Notes under the pieces: generated by a model
The model's input: only the letters and a program-made list of their open reading frames with translations
Databases searched by the model: none
Told to the model about the DNA's origin: nothing
Program-made: the position numbers and the translations under genes
Shown here: piece by piece, positions 1-5,122 of the stretch
Numbering within the stretch: the stretch's first letter is position 1
Layout: each line of letters begins with the position of its first letter
Assembly (NCBI GenBank): GCA_023461115.1
Contig: JAEWOA010000062.1
Span: 1 to 5,122 of the forward strand
Source: Actinomycetes bacterium
GTDB taxonomy: Bacteria > Actinomycetota > Actinomycetes > Actinomycetales > Cellulomonadaceae
Length of the DNA: 5,122 nt
Reading direction: 5' to 3'

Positions 1-210
1 AAGTCGCTGGTCACGCCCGCGCGCACGGCCGTCGTCGGCGAGCCGGAGCCCGTCGTGGTGGGCGCGGCCCTGGTCGCGGCGGTCCGCGCGGGGGCGGTCC
101 CGCAGGCCCCGTCGGCCTCGTCGACCCTCGGCCCTCCTCACGACCCGGCCGCCGACCGCGTCCTGGCGTCCTACATCCACGCCGCCACGGCCCCGCCCGC
201 CCGGGCGTGA
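1..210 (+). CDS. C-terminal end of an unidentified protein (5' partial), possibly a sugar-kinase-like ATPase
   Basis: Frame 1 is open from the left edge to a TGA at 208-210, giving 69 residues with near-total G/C at third codon positions, which supports real coding. The segment around residues 14-32 reads GEPEPVVVGAALVAAVRAG. A GAAL-Aa-aAG stretch of this kind, followed by a short tail containing DPAADRVLASY, resembles the extreme C-terminus of FGGY carbohydrate kinases, where it closes the second actin-like domain. Hsp70-like or other actin-fold ATPases end their nucleotide-binding domain with a comparable GAA motif, so the family is only a suggestion. The region at residues 33-48 is Pro/Ala/Ser-rich and looks like a linker. 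The start and catalytic residues lie outside the window. The gene runs in the same direction as the exporter operon but is separated from it by about 106 bp and a possible weak hairpin, so I do not assume co-transcription. I am fairly sure it is coding and unsure of function. Confidence 0.6.
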   Translation, partial: KSLVTPARTAVVGEPEPVVVGAALVAAVRAGAVPQAPSASSTLGPPHDPAADRVLASYIHAATAPPARA

Positions 211-220
211 GCCCCCGACG

Positions 221-241
221 CCGCCCGCGTGGTGGGCGGGC
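221..241 (+). terminator. weak hairpin after the upstream gene, possible terminator
   Basis: About 10 bp past the upstream stop codon, a short GC-only inverted repeat can pair in two registers: 221-226 with 234-239, or 223-228 with 236-241. Each has a 6-bp stem and a 7-nt loop. There is no T-tract after it. Such short GC hairpins arise easily by chance in DNA of this composition, so the call is tentative. Confidence 0.25.
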
Positions 242-263
242 CGCATCGTCACCGCAGGCCACG

Positions 264-295
264 GGCGTCAGGCGCGTGTCAGCGTCGTGTCAGCG
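264..295 (+). promoter_or_regulatory. 11-bp-period direct repeats (GTCAG cores), candidate regulator binding site for the exporter operon
   Basis: The 10-mer CGTGTCAGCG occurs twice, at 275-284 and 286-295, exactly 11 bp apart. A third, degenerate unit begins at 264. The core GTCAG is therefore present at 267-271, 278-282 and 289-293, always in the same orientation and on the same helical face. Direct repeats with an 11-bp period are the known arrangement for OmpR/PhoB-family response regulators, including actinobacterial PhoP boxes, which bind as head-to-tail dimers. The array ends 21 bp before the ATG at 317. A poor -10-like hexamer (CAGGGT, 304-309) would place transcription start near the ATG, giving a leaderless or nearly leaderless message with the repeats over the -35 region. 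The repeats are seen directly; the binding protein, the promoter and the sign of regulation are inferred. Confidence 0.4.
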
Positions 296-316
296 GCGCC
301 CGGCAGGGTTGCGGCC

Positions 317-1285
317 ATGACCACAGACCTGGTGATCGAGGCAGAGGGCCTCGTCAAGCACTACGGCGAGACGAAGGCGCTCCAGGGCGTCGACCTCGCC
401 GTCCCCCGGGGCACCGTGCTCGGTGTCCTCGGCCCCAACGGCGCCGGCAAGACGACCGCCGTCCGCATCCTGTCCACGCTGCTCACCCCGGACGCCGGCA
501 CGGCCCGGATCAACGGCTTCGACGTCGTCAAGGACGCCGGCCGCGTGCGGCACACGATCGGCCTGACCGGGCAGTACGCGTCGGTCGACGAGGACCTCAC
601 CGGCCGTCAGAACCTCGTGCTGTTCGGCACGCTGCTGGAGCTCGGCCGCAAGGGCGCCCGCGCCCGGGCCGTCGAGCTGCTGGAGTGGTTCGACCTCACG
701 GAGGCCGCCGACCGTCCGGCCAAGACGTACTCGGGCGGCATGCGCCGCCGCCTGGACCTGGCCGCGTCCCTCGTCGGACGCCCCGACGTGATCTTCCTCG
801 ACGAGCCCACGACCGGCCTGGACCCCGCCAAGCGCGAGGACATGTGGGACGTGGTCCGCTCGCTCGTCACCGACGGCTCCACGGTGCTGCTGACCACGCA
901 GTACCTGGAGGAGGCGGACGCGCTGGCCGACGAGATCACGGTGATCGACCACGGCCGCGTGATCGCGCACGACACCCCCGAGGGGCTCAAGCGCATCGTC
1001 GGCGGCCAGACCCTCGAGGTCCGGCCCTCGGACCTGGCCCGCCTGGAGGAGACGGCGACGATCCTGTCGCACGTCAGCAGCGGCGCGAAGGCCGACGAGA
1101 TCCGCAAGGGCATGCTCGCCGTCCCGGTGTCCGACGACTCGGCGATGACCGAGACGGTCGCGCGCCTGTCCGCCGCCGGCATCGCCGTCACCGAGCTGTC
1201 CCTGCACCTGCCCAGCCTCGACGAGGTCTTCTTCACGCTCACCGGCCGGACGACGTCCGAGGACGACAAGGAGGTGGCGGCATGA
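317..1285 (+). CDS. DrrA-family ABC transporter ATP-binding protein (drug or antibiotic exporter type)
   Basis: This 322-residue protein is the cytoplasmic ATPase of a two-part ABC exporter; ATP hydrolysis by its dimer would drive export through the membrane partner encoded next. The motifs are complete and in order: Walker A GPNGAGKTT (39-47), Q-loop Gln86, signature SGGMRRRLDLA (139-149), Walker B VIFLDEP (158-164) and D-loop GLDP (167-170). The usual switch histidine is Gln195 (TTQYLEEAD), as I recall from the DrrA group. The C-terminal extension carries LDEVFFTLTG (301-310), the LDEVF motif described for DrrA and absent from generic ABC ATPases. The length fits the family (about 310-330). 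I chose ATG 317 because the protein then opens with MTTDLVIEAEGLVKHYG, like relatives. A GTG at 287 in frame would add ten unconserved residues and lies inside the repeat array. The Shine-Dalgarno is weak (AGG at 305-307), compatible with leaderless translation. The gene overlaps the permease by ATGA. Substrate is not predictable from sequence. Confidence 0.95.
   Translation: MTTDLVIEAEGLVKHYGETKALQGVDLAVPRGTVLGVLGPNGAGKTTAVRILSTLLTPDAGTARINGFDVVKDAGRVRHTIGLTGQYASVDEDLTGRQNLVLFGTLLELGRKGARARAVELLEWFDLTEAADRPAKTYSGGMRRRLDLAASLVGRPDVIFLDEPTTGLDPAKREDMWDVVRSLVTDGSTVLLTTQYLEEADALADEITVIDHGRVIAHDTPEGLKRIVGGQTLEVRPSDLARLEETATILSHVSSGAKADEIRKGMLAVPVSDDSAMTETVARLSAAGIAVTELSLHLPSLDEVFFTLTGRTTSEDDKEVAA
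1268..1276 (+). promoter_or_regulatory. strong ribosome binding site for the permease gene
   Basis: The sequence AAGGAGGTG lies at the end of the ATPase gene, with its GGAGG core 7 nt before the ATG at 1282. It is a near-perfect Shine-Dalgarno, contrasting with the weak one before the first gene. It fixes the permease start and, with the ATGA overlap, supports translational coupling of the two subunits. Confidence 0.85.
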
Positions 1286-2112
1286 CGACCGCGACCCTGG
1301 ACCGCCAGGCCACCAAGCCCGGCCCGCGCCCGGAGGCCACCGCGGCCGCCCGGCCGTTCCCGCTGGTGCGCCACTCGCTCGCGCTGGCCAAGCGCAGCCT
1401 CATCAAGACGCGCCGCACGCCCGAGGCGCTGATCGACGTCACGCTGCAGCCGATCATCTTCCTGGCGATCTTCGTGACGATCTTCGGCAACGCGGTGGCC
1501 GGCAGCACGGGCCAGTACCTCGAGTTCCTGCTCCCTGGCATCCTCGCGCAGACCATCGCGCAGGGCGCCATCGCGATCGGCGTCAACCTCAACACCGACA
1601 TGGCCAAGGGCATCTTCGACCGCTTCAAGTCGCTGCCGATCCCGCGCAGCGCGCCGCTGATCGGCGCGGTCGCGGGCGACATCGTGCGCTACGTGATCGT
1701 CGCCGTCGTCACGATCGTGACCGGGTACGCGATGGGCTTCCGGATCGGCGGCAGTGTGCTCGCCGCGGTCGGCGGCTGCCTCCTGGCCGTGCTGTTCGCG
1801 ATCTGCCTGAGCTGGGTGTCGGTGTGGGTCGGCATGGTGGTCCGCACCAGCGGCGCCGTGCAGGGCGTGATGTTCCTGATCGTGATGCCGCTGAGCTTCG
1901 GCTCCAACGTGTTCGTCCAGACGGAGGACCTGCCCGGCTGGATGCAGGGCTTCGTCAACGTGAACCCGCTGACGCACCTGGTCGACTCGATGCGCGGCCT
2001 GTTCCTGGGCGGTCCTGTGGGCAACCACGTGTGGTGGACGCTCGCGTGGTGCGTCGGGCTCGTGGCGGTGTTCATGCCGCTCGCGCTGCGCGCCTACCGT
2101 AAGAAGGTCTGA
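1282..2112 (+). CDS. DrrB-like ABC-2 type transporter permease
   Basis: This 276-residue integral membrane protein is the likely channel-forming partner of the preceding ATPase; two copies of each would form the exporter in the cytoplasmic membrane. A hydrophilic N-terminus of about 50 residues, rich in Thr, Pro, Arg and Ala, precedes roughly six hydrophobic segments at about 52-70, 82-102, 128-152, 157-187, 191-212 and 250-270. This is the ABC-2 membrane-domain layout. DRFKSLPIPRSAPLIG (113-128), a cytoplasmic loop motif conserved in DrrB-type permeases (E/DR-SLPI-RSA), is probably the coupling helix contacting the ATPase. The segment between about 213 and 240 (EDLPGWMQGFVNVNPLTHLVDSMRGL) matches the characteristic NP-TH-VD--R region near the end of these proteins. 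The tail is basic (YRKKV), consistent with a cytoplasmic C-terminus. The start ATG overlaps the ATPase stop by 4 bp and has an excellent ribosome binding site. In-frame extension upstream is only antisense-like GC-rich open frame over the ATPase gene. Substrate unknown; DrrB relatives export anthracyclines, other antibiotics or lipids. Confidence 0.94.
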   Translation: MTTATLDRQATKPGPRPEATAAARPFPLVRHSLALAKRSLIKTRRTPEALIDVTLQPIIFLAIFVTIFGNAVAGSTGQYLEFLLPGILAQTIAQGAIAIGVNLNTDMAKGIFDRFKSLPIPRSAPLIGAVAGDIVRYVIVAVVTIVTGYAMGFRIGGSVLAAVGGCLLAVLFAICLSWVSVWVGMVVRTSGAVQGVMFLIVMPLSFGSNVFVQTEDLPGWMQGFVNVNPLTHLVDSMRGLFLGGPVGNHVWWTLAWCVGLVAVFMPLALRAYRKKV

Positions 2113-2118
2113 CCTCCC

Positions 2119-2180
2119 CCGACGAGGCGAGCGTGCGGCCAGCACCCCCAGGGGCGCCGGCCGCACGCTCGCCTCGTCGG
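2119..2180. terminator. perfect 22-bp inverted repeat, likely bidirectional terminator
   Basis: Bases 2119-2140 are the exact reverse complement of 2159-2180, with an 18-nt loop (2141-2158) that could form a minor inner CCC/GGG pairing. The hairpin begins 7 bp after the permease stop and ends 57 bp before the stop of the convergent regulator, so it is placed to end transcripts from both sides. It lacks a T-tract on either strand, as is common for actinobacterial terminators. The remainder of the intergenic region (2181-2237) shows only short chance-level palindromes, for example GCGGGCCCGC at 2223-2232. Confidence 0.8.
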
Positions 2181-2237
2181 CCATCGTGGCGGCCACCAGG
2201 GACCTGGGCGCGTGACATAGCGGCGGGCCCGCGTCGC

Positions 2238-5122
2238 TCACACCCGCGTGACGGGCGCTCCCGGTGGGCCCAGCAGGACCTCGAGCGCGGCCAACGCCTC
2301 GGCCGCCACCTCGGTGGCGGGGCGCTCGCGCAGCGCGTGGAGCGTCGCCTCGCCTCGCGCGTCGAGGCCGACGTCGATCTCGGCCAGCGACGACGACGAC
2401 GCGCCCAGCTGGAGGGAGACGGCCGCGAGGTTGGCGCCCAGCCGCACGCCCATGCTCCACAGCTCGTGGGCCGTCGCGGTGTCGCCGCGGAACGCCGTGA
2501 GCTCGGCACCACCCAGCGCGCACGACCCGATCACCGGCATGTCCGGGATGCCGACGATGTCGTCGCGCGCCGCGCGGAGCACGGCCTCCGCGGTGGCGTC
2601 CGCCTCCGCACGGCCCTCGCCAGAGCGCGTGGCGGTCTGCAGCAGCAACGCGGCCGCCGCGACGCGGAACACGACACGCGCCTGCGGGACGCTCCGGTCG
2701 TGCGCGTCGACCACGGACACCGCGCGCAACGCCAGGGCCCGGACCTCGTCGTACGCGCCGGCCCGCAGCGCCACGTGGCCGAGCCCGAGGAGGGCCTGGG
2801 CGGAGTCCATCGGGTCGGCCTGGGGGGAGGCCGCGACCTCGCGCAGCGCGTCGAGCCCGTCCGGGTCGTCGTCGAGCGCGCGCTGCACGTCGAGCAGCAC
2901 GCGCAGGCTGCGCGCGTCCTGCATGGCGCCGACCAGCTCCAGGTGCGCGACGCCGCGCTCGAGCCAGTCCGGCGCCGCGGTCCCCCGCCGGGACGCGGAC
3001 CACTGCGCGGCGCCCTGCGCCGCCATGCCCATGCCCCAGTGGTCGCCCACCTGCTCGAACAGCGCGTAGGCCTCCTCGGCGTCCTCCGCGGACGCCCCCG
3101 GGTTGCCCGCGTTCTCGCGCACCGCGGCCCGCAGGAACAGGCCGAGCGCGCGCACGTACAGGTCGTCGGACGCGACGAGCCGCTCGGCGGCCGCCTCGGT
3201 CTCACGCGTGTCCGTCCACGCCAACGCCGGCAGCACGGACACGAGCAGGCGCGTGCGCGGCGTGAGGTCGTCGGGCTGCTCGCGCTCGACCCGCCGCAGC
3301 ACGCGCGCGGCGAGCGCGGCCAGGCGCTCGGGTGAGCCGGTGACGCCCGAGTTGACGACCGCGTGGAGCCCCACGAGCGACGCGTGCTCGCCGTCGGGCA
3401 GCGGGCGGCCGCTCGCTGCGCCCTGGTACAGCGCGGACCGGCGGCGTGCGGCCGGGTCGTCGACAGCGAACAGCCGCGACGCCCAGCCGACGACCTCCAG
3501 GTGCAGCCCGCGGACCGTCCACCAGTGGAACAGCGAGACCAGGATGTCGACCGCCGAGCGCTCGTCGTGGTGCGCGTGGGCCCAGCGCAGCGCAGAGAGG
3601 AACGACTCGACCTCGTCGGCGACAGTCGCGAACGCGGTGAGCTGGTCGTGCCCGACGAACTGCCGGGCGAGCGTGGTCGACTCGGCCGCGGCCCACGCGA
3701 CCAGGCCCGCCATGGCGTCGGCCCGCCCGCCCGCTGCGTCGAGCCGCGCCTCGCCGTACTCGCGCACGGTCTCGAGCATCCGGTAGCGCGGGGTGGCGCC
3801 GGCGGTGTCGTCGAGCGTCAGGAGGGACTGCTCGACGAGCACCGCGAGCCCGCGCCGCACCTCCGCAGCCCCGGTCTCCACGGCCCGATGGACCACCACC
3901 TCGTCCACGGACGACGCTCGAGCGCCCTCCGTCGACGGGCCCGTGGTGCGTCGAGGCTGGGCCGCTGCGACCGCTTCCGCGAGCGCCGCGGTGAACGGTG
4001 CCGGGATCACCGCGAGGCGTTGCAGGAGGTCGCGCTCGAACTCGGGCAGCAGCTCGCGGCTCCAGTCGACCATCGCCCACAGGCTCGCGTGCCGCTCGGG
4101 AAGCCCGCGCAGCGCGTCGTCGAGCAGCGCGAACCGGTCGCCCAGCGCGGCGAGCACGTCCCGCACGGGCATGGAGCGCAGCCGCGCGGCCGCGAGCTCG
4201 AGGGCCAGCGGCAGGTTGTCGAGGCGGTGGCACAGCTCGAGCGCGAGCTCGGCGTCCCACGCCAGGCCGGGGCGCCCGGCGCGCGCGCGGGACTCGAGGA
4301 GCGCGAGCGCGTCGTCGTCGGGCAGCGCGCGCAGCGTGTGCACCTCCTCGCCGACCAGGCCGAGCGCGGCGCGGGACGTCGCGAGCACCGCGACCTGGGG
4401 GCCTGCGACCGAGAGCAGCTCCGCGGCGACGTGCGCGGCGGCCAGCAGCAGGTGCTCGCAGTTGTCGAGGACGACGACGCCCTCGAGCTCCTGCGCGGCG
4501 AGCCGCAGCCGCTCGGTGGGGTCCAGCACGCGGCGTTCGCCCACGGTGTCGGGGCGCGTGGCCGCGGTCTCGGCACCGCCGAGCGTGGCCAGGACCGCGG
4601 GCAGCACCTCGTCGGGCGTGCGCAGGCCCGCGAGCTCGACGACGCGCACGGGCGTGCCGGCCGCGACGAGCCGGTGCGCGACCTCGGTGGCGAGCCTCGT
4701 CTTCCCGGCGCCGCCGGTCGCGGCGATGGTGACGACGGGGGCGCGCCCGAGCGCCGCGAGGACCTCGGCGACGTCGTCCTCGCGCCCGACCAGCCGGGTC
4801 GGCGGCCGCCGCCACGCGGCCGGCAGCTCCCGCCACATCCGCTCGCCGACGACGTGGTGTTCGCTGGTCTCAGCCCTCACGCCGGTGACGACCACACCCT
4901 CGGCGGGGGTGGGGGCGAGCTCGCCGCGGAGCAGGGCGAGGTGGGCCTGGGCGACGACCGGGGACGGGTCGGCGCCGTAGCGGTCGGCCAGGTCCGCGCG
5001 CAGGCGCTCGACGACCTCGAGGGCCTCGGCGTCCCGGCCCTGCGCCGCGAGCACGCGGACCAGAAGGGCCACCGCCGGCTCGTCGGGCGGCGTGTGCGTG
5101 GCCAGGAGCCGCAGATCCTCGT
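2238..5122 (-). CDS. AfsR/SARP-like regulator with BTAD, NB-ARC (STAND) ATPase and helical repeats (5' partial)
   Basis: The frame is open from the right edge to a TGA at 2240-2238, giving 960 visible residues (numbered here from the first full codon, 5120-5118). The N-terminus is missing. Residues 1-67 match the end of a bacterial transcriptional activator domain (BTAD): PPDEPAVALLVRVLAAQGRDAEAL, then LRADLADRYGADPSP. The winged-helix DNA-binding domain should therefore lie just upstream, and a GTG at 5072 is internal, not the start. An NB-ARC/STAND ATPase follows: P-loop ATGGAGKT (134-141), Walker B VVVLDNCEHLL (215-225), ATSRAALGLVGEEVHTL (247-263), LDNLPLALELAAAR (300-313), RHASLWAMVDWS (343-354) and YRMLETVREYGEARL (446-460). 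The remainder, about 480-960, is Ala/Leu-rich helical sequence like the TPR-type tails of AfsR and MalT-like proteins. Such proteins switch transcription in an ATP-dependent way, often of secondary metabolism. The first P-loop Gly is Ala134. The full protein is probably around 1,100-1,150 residues. Target genes are unknown. Confidence 0.92.
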   Translation of the reverse strand, partial: EDLRLLATHTPPDEPAVALLVRVLAAQGRDAEALEVVERLRADLADRYGADPSPVVAQAHLALLRGELAPTPAEGVVVTGVRAETSEHHVVGERMWRELPAAWRRPPTRLVGREDDVAEVLAALGRAPVVTIAATGGAGKTRLATEVAHRLVAAGTPVRVVELAGLRTPDEVLPAVLATLGGAETAATRPDTVGERRVLDPTERLRLAAQELEGVVVLDNCEHLLLAAAHVAAELLSVAGPQVAVLATSRAALGLVGEEVHTLRALPDDDALALLESRARAGRPGLAWDAELALELCHRLDNLPLALELAAARLRSMPVRDVLAALGDRFALLDDALRGLPERHASLWAMVDWSRELLPEFERDLLQRLAVIPAPFTAALAEAVAAAQPRRTTGPSTEGARASSVDEVVVHRAVETGAAEVRRGLAVLVEQSLLTLDDTAGATPRYRMLETVREYGEARLDAAGGRADAMAGLVAWAAAESTTLARQFVGHDQLTAFATVADEVESFLSALRWAHAHHDERSAVDILVSLFHWWTVRGLHLEVVGWASRLFAVDDPAARRRSALYQGAASGRPLPDGEHASLVGLHAVVNSGVTGSPERLAALAARVLRRVEREQPDDLTPRTRLLVSVLPALAWTDTRETEAAAERLVASDDLYVRALGLFLRAAVRENAGNPGASAEDAEEAYALFEQVGDHWGMGMAAQGAAQWSASRRGTAAPDWLERGVAHLELVGAMQDARSLRVLLDVQRALDDDPDGLDALREVAASPQADPMDSAQALLGLGHVALRAGAYDEVRALALRAVSVVDAHDRSVPQARVVFRVAAAALLLQTATRSGEGRAEADATAEAVLRAARDDIVGIPDMPVIGSCALGGAELTAFRGDTATAHELWSMGVRLGANLAAVSLQLGASSSSLAEIDVGLDARGEATLHALRERPATEVAAEALAALEVLLGPPGAPVTRV

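Noticed and set aside
229..1281. In-frame upstream extension of the permease through the ATPase gene (apparent 627-residue protein)
   Set aside because: The upstream part is the ATPase gene read out of frame and is Arg/Pro-rich nonsense. The ATG at 1282 has a strong ribosome binding site and starts a complete DrrB-like protein.
2223..2232. GCGGGCCCGC palindrome near the regulator stop codon
   Set aside because: A 10-bp all-GC palindrome is expected by chance at this composition and has no loop suitable for a hairpin; no function is supported.
607..3003. 798-codon open frame on the minus strand spanning the exporter operon, the terminator hairpin and part of the regulator gene
   Set aside because: It is antisense to two clear genes and out of frame with the regulator, has Arg/Gly/Ala-rich low-complexity translation with no recognisable domain, and is explained by the scarcity of stop codons in very high-GC DNA.
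3202..4836. Other long open frames overlapping the regulator gene on both strands
   Set aside because: All give Arg/Ala/Pro-rich or Ser/Ala/Arg-rich translations without family motifs, while the regulator frame carries a full set of NB-ARC motifs across the same bases.
5070..5072. GTG as the start codon of the large regulator
   Set aside because: The frame continues open to the window edge, and the residues upstream (EDLRLLATHTPPDEPA) continue the BTAD domain, so the GTG is an internal valine.

Overview
The window comes from a high-GC actinobacterium. Almost every codon in the three main genes ends in G or C, and the protein families present (a DrrA/DrrB-type ABC exporter and an AfsR/SARP-like regulator) are typical of that phylum. 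A Micrococcales (Cellulomonas-like) origin is my impression from protein style, not something I could test.

Layout: (1) 1-210, the last 69 codons of a plus-strand gene of uncertain family. (2) 211-316, a short intergenic stretch with a weak hairpin and a striking set of three GTCAG cores spaced exactly 11 bp apart, just upstream of the next gene. (3) 317-2112, a two-gene operon with a 4-bp ATGA overlap, encoding a DrrA-family ABC ATPase and its DrrB/ABC-2 membrane partner. Together they should form an exporter of a hydrophobic small molecule, such as a drug, antibiotic or lipid-like compound. (4) 2113-2237, a convergent intergenic region holding a perfect 22-bp inverted repeat, probably a bidirectional terminator. 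(5) 2238-5122, minus strand, a very large regulator of the AfsR/SARP type. Visible are the end of the BTAD domain, an NB-ARC/STAND ATPase and a long helical repeat tail. Its N-terminal DNA-binding domain and true start lie beyond the right edge.

The exporter operon and the regulator are convergent, so they do not share a promoter. A functional link (regulator of secondary metabolism beside an efflux pump) is plausible but rests only on proximity. I found no RNA genes, mobile elements, CRISPR arrays or attachment sites. I see no clearly unprecedented system. The points most worth checking are the 11-bp repeat array in front of the exporter, the long U-less hairpin, and the altered first P-loop residue in the regulator.
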